In this document: positions 7,068 to 12,626 of the stretch, piece by piece
How the letters are laid out: each line of letters opens with the position of its first letter
Numbering within the stretch: the first letter of the stretch is position 1
DNA from: a virus
DNA length: 24,167 nt
Reading direction: 5' to 3' (one strand)
IMG/VR virus record: IMGVR_UViG_3300048672_000098
Location: 1 to 24,167 of that record
The notes under the pieces: model-generated
The model's database searches: none
Told to the model about the DNA's origin: nothing
The model's input: only the letters and a program-made list of their open reading frames with translations
Translations under genes and position numbers: made by a program

Positions 7068-7589
7068 ATGGTTAAGATTTGCAAGATTTGTGGAGAAATG
7101 GATCAAAGTTTACTGTGTATCTCACATGGCTATGTATGTAATATGTGCAAAGCATGTAGAAATGAGTGTAAAAGGCAGTGGAACAAAGATAACAGTGAGG
7201 CCCAGAGAATATATAAGAAGAATTATAGAGAGGCTAATAAAGACTCTATAAGAGCCTATTCAAAGGCCTATAGATCTCTCCACAGAGATAAAAGTATAAG
7301 AAGAATGAGGGATTGGAGAGCTTTAAATCCTGGTAAGGTCAATTACTACTCTGCTAAGAGAAGGGCCTTCATAAACAGGGTTAAGGTTGACTGCGAGTTT
7401 AATGATTTTATTATTCAAGAGATGTATAGCTTGTCTCGATATAGGTCTGAGATTACAGGTATAAAGTGGGTTGTGGATCACATAGTACCTTTAAACTCTA
7501 AACTTGTATGTGGCCTTCACACATACCATAACTTAAGAGTTATACCACATTCTATAAATGCTAGTAAATCTAATAAGTTTGAGGTCTAA
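7068..7589 (+). CDS. HNH homing endonuclease, intron 1-encoded, 173 aa
   Basis: Intron-encoded nuclease expected to cut intronless capsid genes and promote intron homing. The start has a very strong ribosome binding site (GGGAGGAGG) eight bases upstream. N-terminal CxxC pairs (C5/C8, C27/C30, with an extra C24) suggest a zinc-binding finger. Residues 45-100 form a basic helical linker (RIYKKNYREANKDS and similar). The C-terminal HNH domain has VVDHIVPL (135-142; D137, H138), CGLHTYHNLRVIP (148-160; H151, N155) and NASKSNK (164-170; N164, K167). These are the complete set of expected active-site and structural residues, so the protein looks functional. The stop codon lies four bases before the 3' strand of P7, so ribosomes would reach the ribozyme core. 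Confidence 0.93.
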   Translation: MVKICKICGEMDQSLLCISHGYVCNMCKACRNECKRQWNKDNSEAQRIYKKNYREANKDSIRAYSKAYRSLHRDKSIRRMRDWRALNPGKVNYYSAKRRAFINRVKVDCEFNDFIIQEMYSLSRYRSEITGIKWVVDHIVPLNSKLVCGLHTYHNLRVIPHSINASKSNKFEV

Positions 7590-7647
7590 GATATAGACCA
7601 TTCTTATATGTGAATATAAGAGGTACAGGATGTACCGTAATATAAAG

Positions 7648-7862
7648 GAACGTGCAATTATGCACCTGTTAGCCGATTTGGTTGATGATGGTACAGTGGG
7701 TGATGATGTCCGTGAGGGTCAGGAAGAAGCTTTAGTTAGCTTCAACGAAACAATCAATATCGATATGATTGCTCATCAAGTTCGTGAAAAAGGTAAGATG
7801 GCAGCTCAAAAAACTGTTATCGCATTCCGTGAAAACGCTAAAGAAAGATTGGCATTTTGGCT
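7648..7862 (+). CDS. Major capsid protein, exon 2 of 3 (codons 55-126, last codon split)
   Basis: Encodes ERAIMHLLADLVDDGTVGDD through REKGKMAAQKTVIAFRE to the split Leu codon in AFWL, the most recognisable section of N4-gp56-like capsid proteins. The ATG at 7630 in the same frame lies in the intron and is not a real start. The exon ends at CT (7861-7862). P1 of intron 2 forms between GGCU (7859-7862) and GGCC (7873-7876), with U7862 opposite G7873. Without splicing, translation ends at TAA 7888-7890. The 215-nt length is not a multiple of three, so skipping this exon would shift the frame. Confidence 0.88.
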
Positions 7863-7907
7863 ATGTAATGATGGCCCCTTAGTAGCTTAACTAAGGAGAA
7901 TACCCTT

Positions 7908-8016
7908 AATTGCTGGGATCTCTTGAAGGTAATTGAACTACAACGTAAGATTAAAATCTAAACGTGAATGTTTAAAAATCAATTATTATAAGACAATCAG
8001 CAGCCAAGCTTCTAAG
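7908..8016 (+). repeat. Intron core repeat, copy 2 (109 nt)
   Basis: Second copy of the group I core at 6874-6982, with four differences in 109 bases. Two of these fall in or beside P6, where one forms part of a compensatory pair change. Confidence 0.95.
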
Positions 8017-8099
8017 TCTATCCTTATAGGTATGAAGAAGGTTCAGAGACTAGGGAGGAATCCCGTAGTTATTTAGTTTAATAACGAAAGAGGGTAATA

Positions 8100-8279
8100 A
8101 TGCACATTTGTAAAACTTGTGGTGAATCAGATATATCTAAATTTAGAATCAGAGCAACCTCTAACAGACCGTATGGTAGCTGTAGATCTTGTAACAATGA
8201 TAAATATAGAGATAAGCGTACTGAGTACTACAGGTCTGATAAAGGTAAGGCAATTAAAGCCGCTTCTGACAGGAAGTAG
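8100..8279 (+). CDS. Zinc-finger remnant of an HNH homing endonuclease, 59 aa
   Basis: A short reading frame inside intron 2 with ATG preceded by GAGGG. It encodes MHICKTCGESDISKFR, then CRSCNNDKYRDK and a short basic tail. The CxxC (C4/C7) and second CxxC (C28/C31) match the N-terminal zinc-binding part of the intron 1 endonuclease (ICKICGEMDQSLL, then CKACRN). The helical linker and the whole HNH catalytic domain are missing. It ends at TAG 8277-8279. The likely reading is a deletion derivative of a homing endonuclease left in an otherwise intact ribozyme. A retained role as a small RNA- or DNA-binding protein is possible. It is in the same strand and relative position as the intron 1 gene. 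Confidence 0.65.
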   Translation: MHICKTCGESDISKFRIRATSNRPYGSCRSCNNDKYRDKRTEYYRSDKGKAIKAASDRK

Positions 8280-8400
8280 GTATTAATCTTCAAGTAATAC
8301 CAGCCATAGAAAACCTTTTGAAATCAAACCGAGTGTTATAAAATATAGTCCAAACTTTATAGAGATATAAAGAGAGATATGGATGTCTCGTAATATAATG

Positions 8401-9124
8401 ATCTAACAGAATTGACCAACTTATGATTCAAACGCTTAGTGGTATCAGCTTTGCTTTGAATACTGATGGTTCTGCCCGTGCTTCAGGCGCATTTAACTCA
8501 TTAGCATTTGCTGCTGATGTATCTGCTCCTACAGCTAAGCGCCATCGTCGTTGGGACGCTACAAATTCTGTATTAGTAGCCGGTAATACTGCTGCTGTTA
8601 CAGCAACTGATAAACTTACATATAAAGCCTTAGTAGAAGCTAACGTTTACGCTAAGACCCACTATGTTAAACCTTTGATGGCAGGCGGTAAAGAGTATTA
8701 CTGCTTATTTGTACGTCCTGAAGCCTTAGCTCAGTTAAAAGCTGACCCAGAGTATCAACGTGCATTAATAACTGGTATGGATCGTGGTAAAGAGAATCCT
8801 TTCTTCACCGGCGCTACCATCACTGTTGATGGGTTGATAATCCATGAACACAGATTAATCTTCAACACCCGTGGTGCTGCTTCTGGTAGCAAATGGGGTG
8901 CTACAGGAACTGTAGAAGGTAGCCGTGCATTATTATGTGGTGCTCAAGCTCTAGGCTTTGCAGATTTAGGTGCTCCTGAATGGTCTGAAAAACTATTTGA
9001 ATATGACAGCTCAGCTGGTATATCAGTAGATAAGATGATTGGTATGGTTAAGCCTAAGTTCTATAGTCAGTACGACAAATCTATCGAAGATTTTGGTGTT
9101 ATTGCTATTGACCACGCTATCTAA
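8401..9124 (+). CDS. Major capsid protein, exon 3 of 3 (end of codon 126 to codon 366)
   Basis: Begins with A8401, which completes the split Leu codon, then SNRIDQLMIQTLSGISF, the continuation expected in this capsid family. The ATG at 8423 is an internal Met (residue 134), not a start. The remaining ~230 residues include AKRHRRWDATN, HYVKPLMAGGKEYYCLFVRP, QALITGMDRGKENPFFTGA-like text and the C-terminal YDSSAGISVDKMIGMVKPKF segment. These are typical of N4-gp56/DUF4043-like major capsid proteins. The frame closes with TAA at 9122-9124. Codon usage is cleaner and more C/G-ending than in neighbouring genes, as expected for a very highly expressed protein. Confidence 0.9.
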
Positions 9125-9137
9125 GTAAGCTAACAAC

Positions 9138-9240
9138 ACCCCCTACGCCTCTAAGAGTGGCTGGTATAGAGAAAGTTAAAAATGCTGAGAGACTCTATAT
9201 TTGTAAGATTCACCCACAAGATATGCGCACCATAGGGGGT
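9138..9240 (+). other. Structured spacer downstream of major capsid gene
   Basis: A perfect 8-bp stem, ACCCCCTA (9138-9145) with TAGGGGGT (9233-9240), encloses shorter possible stems. These are GCC/GGC (9147-9149 region with 9159-9161), TATAGAG/CTCTATA (7 bp, within about 9164-9199) and TTGT/ACAA (about 9200-9219). The result is a closed multi-branch shape. It is not a recognisable tRNA: the loop sizes and conserved tRNA bases do not fit. A role in mRNA processing or stability at the end of the capsid message is a guess. Part of the spacer also reads as a weak GTG-started frame. Confidence 0.45.
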
Positions 9241-9253
9241 TACTTTAAAGTAA
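9240..9253. repeat. 14-bp perfect palindrome TTACTTTAAAGTAA
   Basis: The sequence equals its own reverse complement and sits 21 bases upstream of the next gene start. It adjoins the 3' strand of the long stem. It could be a dimeric protein site or simply an AT-rich structure near the ribosome binding site. Confidence 0.4.
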
Positions 9254-9274
9254 TATTTATAGGAATAAAATATA

Positions 9275-9667
9275 ATGGCATTTGTTAAGAACTCTGGTCG
9301 TCAAGAACCTACTCTTGCGTATTCAGTAGTAACCTTCGGTACTGGCAAAGATGTATCTGCTGCTGGTACATACCCTTTAATTCAGATCCCACAGAAGGCT
9401 GTGGTAATTCGTTGTAGTGTTAATGTAATTGATGCTACTAGTACTGGTGTTACTGTAGATGTTGGTGATGCTTTAGTACCAACTCGCTATGCTACTGATG
9501 TAGCTGGTGATGTAGTTGCTATGACCACTTCCCACGGTACGGGCTTCAAGATCCCAACTACTCAAGATATTAGTATTGTTGTTGCAGGAACCCCTGTTGA
9601 CTCAGGTATTATTGAATTCTACATTGAGTATGTTGTAGAAGGCCGAGTTGAGTATTCACAAGGTTAA
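9275..9667 (+). CDS. Probable capsid decoration/stabilisation protein, 130 aa
   Basis: Starts at an ATG with AGGA 10 bases upstream. The 130-residue protein is beta-rich and has no cysteine-rich or catalytic motif other than one Cys in VIRCSVNVIDATSTG. The pattern is alternating strands with small residues: YPLIQIPQKAVVIR, then a TGVTVDVGDAL turn, then a C-terminal IIEFYIEYVVEGRVEY. Its codon usage resembles that of the capsid exons, suggesting high expression. A small beta-sandwich protein directly behind the major capsid gene is most often a capsid decoration or cement protein, and I infer that role. A head-completion protein is the alternative. Confidence 0.6.
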   Translation: MAFVKNSGRQEPTLAYSVVTFGTGKDVSAAGTYPLIQIPQKAVVIRCSVNVIDATSTGVTVDVGDALVPTRYATDVAGDVVAMTTSHGTGFKIPTTQDISIVVAGTPVDSGIIEFYIEYVVEGRVEYSQG

Positions 9668-9675
9668 TAAGTACT

Positions 9676-9725
9676 AAAGCCTACTATATGTAGGTAGCCG
9701 TACCGTCCGGCTTTATAATAGACGG
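9676..9725 (+). other. Intergenic RNA with alternative pairings
   Basis: AAAGCC (9676-9681) can pair with GGCTTT (9709-9714). Inside, CCTAC/GTAGG (9680-9684 with 9690-9694) competes with GGTA-GCCG-TACC (9693-9704). CCGTC (9703-9707) can instead pair with GACGG (9721-9725). It lies between two head genes and has no U-tract. A role is unproven. Confidence 0.35.
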
Positions 9726-9757
9726 CCTCAAATTCATAAGAGTATTATTGGAGTTTT

Positions 9758-10141
9758 ATGTTTAAGAAGTTTAGAAGCCCTGGTTTAGATATCAGGATAA
9801 GTAATACATTAGGCTTCACAGCAATCATAGGTAAAGATTTTGTTAATGTTCATCAATCCCTTTGGAGAGATGCCTACTCTGAGGGGGCTATCTCTGAAGA
9901 TGTTTTAGCAGTGGCTATGGATTATATTGCTGAGAAGAAGGAAGAACAAAAGGCTGTAGTTAATGAGGAACGTGAGGCTATTAAAACCTTAATGAGAGAT
10001 AGTATCCTTGATAGACCTACAGACTTCTTAGATAAAGATAATAATATTATTTACCGTAAAGTTGTAGCTTTGACAAAAAAGACACATAAGAAAGATTACT
10101 TTGAGACTATATGGAAAGAAATAATAGACGAGGCTAAGTAG
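9758..10141 (+). CDS. Unknown head-region protein, 127 aa
   Basis: Starts with GGAG seven bases upstream. The protein begins with a short beta-rich segment (LDIRISNTLGFTAIIGKDFVNV). It then becomes strongly helical and charged (residues ~50-85, DYIAEKKEEQKAVVNEERE) and ends in a lysine-rich helix. I do not recognise the family. The N-terminal 'G-K-x-F-V-x-V' turn followed by helices is seen in several small phage proteins between decoration and adaptor genes. A head-completion or assembly factor is a reasonable guess from location. It ends two bases before the adaptor gene, so the two are probably co-translated. Confidence 0.5.
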   Translation: MFKKFRSPGLDIRISNTLGFTAIIGKDFVNVHQSLWRDAYSEGAISEDVLAVAMDYIAEKKEEQKAVVNEEREAIKTLMRDSILDRPTDFLDKDNNIIYRKVVALTKKTHKKDYFETIWKEIIDEAK

Positions 10142-10143
10142 GT

Positions 10144-10833
10144 ATGAATGTATTAGAACTAGTTACTTATCTAAGAACTAACATTCTAGATGACACAGGT
10201 GGTCAAGGGGTGGATTGGGCCTCACACACAGAAGAAGATTACGACGCTTACCAGTTAAGGTGGTCTAATGAAGAGCTAGTTTCTAATATAAATGAAGCTA
10301 TTAACCAAGTATATAGAAGGGCTCAACCAGCTAAAGATATTTTCCATATCAATATAATATCTGGTAAAGATACATATAAACTCCCTGCATATCTCCTTAA
10401 GATTGTTCAGATTAGAGCTGAAGATGGTAGGGAGGTTAAAGAGATAGATCTTGAAGACCTTTGGTTCTCTAATACTATTAGAAGATCTGGAGATATTAGT
10501 GTATACACAACTGACTATCTTACTAGTACAATAAAAATATTTCCACTGCCAGATAAGAATTCTAAAATCTCTGCAATGATTTATAGGCTCCCTTTAGAAA
10601 GAGCGGACATCTCATCTACAGAAAATATAGAGCTTAAAGATGAGTTTGTTCTACCAATGCTTCACTATGCCGCAGCCCTATGTTATATGAAGGATGAGGC
10701 TAATGTACTAGACCCTAATAGATCAACATACTTCATGAACCTCTTTGATAGAGAATTCCCTTTTACCTCTTCATACTCTACAATACGTAAAAGTAGGACT
10801 TCTAATAGACCTGTTAAATATGGAGGCTTATAA
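10144..10833 (+). CDS. Head-tail adaptor (connector) protein, DUF6682-like, 229 aa
   Basis: Expected to form a ring under the portal and join the head to the tail machinery. The N-terminus, MNVLELVTYLRTNILDD followed by WSNEELVSNINEAINQVYRR (residues ~35-58), is the helical pattern I associate with podovirus-type adaptors of the DUF6682 kind. There follows a beta segment with DTYKLPAYLLKIVQI (~78-92), and later LKDEFVLPMLHYAAALCYMKDE, the conserved C-terminal helix in which the chain 'D-x-x-x-x-x-x-L-x-x-x-A-x-x-x-x-Y-x-K-D' is typical. The gene follows directly on the previous one and its stop overlaps the next start by one base. Confidence 0.72.
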   Translation: MNVLELVTYLRTNILDDTGGQGVDWASHTEEDYDAYQLRWSNEELVSNINEAINQVYRRAQPAKDIFHINIISGKDTYKLPAYLLKIVQIRAEDGREVKEIDLEDLWFSNTIRRSGDISVYTTDYLTSTIKIFPLPDKNSKISAMIYRLPLERADISSTENIELKDEFVLPMLHYAAALCYMKDEANVLDPNRSTYFMNLFDREFPFTSSYSTIRKSRTSNRPVKYGGL

Positions 10834-12104
10834 TGCCTAAACATCCAGGTACTATAAACCTAACAAACTTTAAAGGTCTTAATAATGTATCTAGACCTGA
10901 AGATTTAGACCAAAGCTATCTTACTAAGGCTAATAATGTTAATATTAATAAGAAAGGTACTATAGCTAAAAGACAGGGTTACACTTTAAAAGTACCAGGA
11001 GATGTAACATCACTTTGGAGCTCTGATAATGGTCTTGGGTGTTACTGTGTTATATTAGGAGATCTTTATAGATTATTAGATGATTATAGTATCTCTCTTA
11101 TAAAATCAGATGTAGGGACTAGTCCACTTTCTTTTGAAGAAGTTGATGATATAGTATATTTTGTGTCTGAGACCACTATAGGTAGCATCATTAATGGTAA
11201 GTATGAAGACTGGGGTATAGAGAAGAATAGATTGTCTCCTACACTATCACAGGGGATAGGTGCTCTATCAGAGGGTACTTATCAAGTAACATTTACTTAT
11301 GTATCTAATAGAGGCATAGAGTCTGGATCAGGTGTTGCTAGCCCTATAACAGTGCCTTCAGGATCTTCAATATCTATAACTATACCTACTGTACTTAATA
11401 ATAATATTGTAGCTGCTAAGATATACTGCTCAGGGCCTAATGGCAGTGAACTATATTTTGTAAAAAAAATTAACTTAGGAAGTACATACTCTATCACTAG
11501 TATACCAGAGTCTTCTGTAATCTTTAGACACTTTAACCTAGATGCCCCTCCAAATGGTAGTATATTAAAATACTATAAAGGCAGGTTATATATTGTTAGT
11601 GGTAATCTTCTATTCTATTCTAACCCTTTTCAATATCATCATTTTGATATGGGTTATAATTATATAGAGTTCTCTAGTGATATTGTAGAACTGTTACCAG
11701 TTCCTGAGGGTATTTGGGTTTGTACAGATAAGATAGATTATCTTTCTGGAGATACTCCTGACACATTCACCAAGACTACTAAAGAATATGTTAAAGCTGT
11801 TAAGGGTACTGCTACGAGGTTCAGTGGAAGTTACATTAAGATAGATAATACACCTGTGGGGTATAAGTGGTTAGTAACTACAGATATTGGGATCTTCGCA
11901 CTATTTAATAATGGCTTAATAATTAACCTTACATCTGATTACCTATCCTTGGATAAAGCAGATAGCGGGACATCACTGTTCTTACAAAGTGGTGGTAATA
12001 ACCAATACGTCTCTATTCTTAAAACAAATGATAAGCCTAATAACTCGGTCATGGGTGATTTGGTAGAGGCTCAAATTGTCAGAAATGGCGTAATTATACA
12101 ATAG
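10833..12104 (+). CDS. Beta-rich tail hub/stabilisation protein, 423 aa
   Basis: Starts one base inside the adaptor stop (TAATG). The N-terminus, INLTNFKGLNNVSRPEDLD followed by ANNVNINKKGTIAKRQGY, is the hallmark opening of phage proteins that plug or stabilise the packaged DNA (P22 gp10-like in general layout). It is followed by repeated beta-blades: SLWSSDNGLGCYCVI, DIVYFVSETTIG and GRLYIVSGNLLFYSNP. GLINLTSDY-like repeats towards the end fit a beta-propeller. A fibronectin-like segment (GTYQVTFTYVSNRGIES, ~147-163) is embedded. Position right after the adaptor supports a nozzle or tail-closure role. The exact homologue cannot be named. Confidence 0.62.
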   Translation: MPKHPGTINLTNFKGLNNVSRPEDLDQSYLTKANNVNINKKGTIAKRQGYTLKVPGDVTSLWSSDNGLGCYCVILGDLYRLLDDYSISLIKSDVGTSPLSFEEVDDIVYFVSETTIGSIINGKYEDWGIEKNRLSPTLSQGIGALSEGTYQVTFTYVSNRGIESGSGVASPITVPSGSSISITIPTVLNNNIVAAKIYCSGPNGSELYFVKKINLGSTYSITSIPESSVIFRHFNLDAPPNGSILKYYKGRLYIVSGNLLFYSNPFQYHHFDMGYNYIEFSSDIVELLPVPEGIWVCTDKIDYLSGDTPDTFTKTTKEYVKAVKGTATRFSGSYIKIDNTPVGYKWLVTTDIGIFALFNNGLIINLTSDYLSLDKADSGTSLFLQSGGNNQYVSILKTNDKPNNSVMGDLVEAQIVRNGVIIQ

Positions 12105-12113
12105 GAAATAAAA

Positions 12114-12617
12114 ATGGAACAAACTCAAGTTGGCGGCTACTTTAAGTTCGAGCATATTCGTGATGGTGAGGTCATTGACTCTTGGGACTCAAGCAATATC
12201 GTAGTTAACCAAGGCTTAAACTATATCTTAGATGCTGCACTATCTAATGGTACGATCATACCAACATGGTATATTGGACTTTTTAAAAACAACTATACTC
12301 CCGTAGCTGCTGATGTTAAATCTACATTCACAGGTGCTGGTGTTGCTAATGAAGCTAGTTCAGAATACTCTGAAACAGTAAGACCTACATGGGTAGATGC
12401 TGGCCCTGTAACACAATCTATTTCTAATAGTGCATCACCTGCTGTATTTACTTTTACAGCTGCTGTAACAATCTTTGGTGCCTTTATGACTAGTACATCT
12501 ACTAAAGGTGATACTGCTGGTACATTATTGGCTGCATCTAAATTCACTACATCTAAAGTAATGGCTATTGCAGATCAGTTAAACATTAGCTATATTATCT
12601 CAGCCACATCTACCTAA
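12114..12617 (+). CDS. Conserved phage virion protein, 167 aa
   Basis: AGGAAATAAAA precedes the ATG. The sequence follows a widespread small phage protein. It has an N-terminal GGYFKFEHIRDGEVIDSW (residues 7-24), NIVVNQGLNYILDAAL (28-43), WYIGLFKNNYTPVAAD (52-67), a YSETVRPTW segment, and a C-terminal part with FGAFMTSTSTKGDTAGTLLA. Such proteins are found among tail and fibre genes of diverse phages and are thought to be minor virion or fibre-associated subunits; their molecular role is not established. Codon choice at its start is less AT-biased than in the next gene, hinting at stronger expression. It ends nine bases before the following gene. Confidence 0.62.
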   Translation: MEQTQVGGYFKFEHIRDGEVIDSWDSSNIVVNQGLNYILDAALSNGTIIPTWYIGLFKNNYTPVAADVKSTFTGAGVANEASSEYSETVRPTWVDAGPVTQSISNSASPAVFTFTAAVTIFGAFMTSTSTKGDTAGTLLAASKFTTSKVMAIADQLNISYIISATST

Positions 12618-12626
12618 AGGGTAAAT

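Larger units (their letters stand above)
6830..7647 (+). ncRNA. Group I intron 1 in major capsid gene (818 nt)
   Basis: Self-splicing group I intron carrying an HNH gene. It has a P2-like hairpin GCUAUAUA-GUAA-UAUAUAGU, then a P/Q core with UUGCUG near 6876 and CAGCA near 6964 (P4). A P6 helix CCUC/GAGG (6975-6978 with 6998-7001) and a P7 helix GUCUA/UAGAC (7012-7016 with 7594-7598) follow. Just after P7 a GUC-GAAA-GAC hairpin is seen. The intron ends CGTAATATAAAG; its last base is G, as required. Exon 2 begins GAAC, of which AAC can pair with GUU at 6833-6835 (P10). The subgroup was not determined, although phage introns of this look are usually IA-type. The 3' half of the region between P7 strands is occupied by the homing endonuclease gene. 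Confidence 0.85.
7863..8400 (+). ncRNA. Group I intron 2 in major capsid gene (538 nt)
   Basis: Second group I intron, closely related to the first. P1 is GGCU/GGCC at the 5' splice site. P2 is CCUUAGU (7877-7883) with ACUAAGG (7890-7896). The core follows: P6 CUUC/GAAG (8009-8012 with 8034-8037), P7 GACUA/UAGUC (8048-8052 with 8346-8350) and a GGGA-GGAA-UCCC hairpin after P7. The intron ends CGTAATATAATG with terminal G8400. Exon 3 begins AUC, which can pair with GAU (7870-7872) directly beside the P1 guide, forming P10. Between the P7 strands lie a 59-codon zinc-finger reading frame and a 7-bp hairpin GGTATTA/TAATACC (8279-8285 with 8295-8301). Confidence 0.87.

Noticed and set aside
7051-7251. 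ATG-started 66-aa frame inside intron 1
   Set aside because: Out of frame with, and covered by, the HNH gene, which has all family motifs; its ATG lies within the ribosome binding site region of that gene.
8279-8301. Terminator within intron 2 (GGTATTA/TAATACC)
   Set aside because: The stem is AT-rich and no U-tract follows; it is more likely a peripheral intron helix.
6668-9124. The capsid fragments 6668-6850, 7630-7890 and 8423-9124 as three separate genes, or as a pseudogene or assembly error
   Set aside because: They join into one continuous family-typical frame when two segments with group I features are removed. The tails of the first two fragments and the apparent starts of the last two are intron sequence or internal Met codons.
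9138-9240. tRNA gene in the spacer after the capsid gene
   Set aside because: The closing stem is 8 bp and the span is 103 nt; no D-loop GG, no seven-base anticodon loop and no proper T-loop can be placed.
9157-9288. GTG-started 43-aa frame in the same spacer
   Set aside because: No ribosome binding site, it ends inside the next gene, and the region is better explained by secondary structure; kept only as an alternative in the findings.
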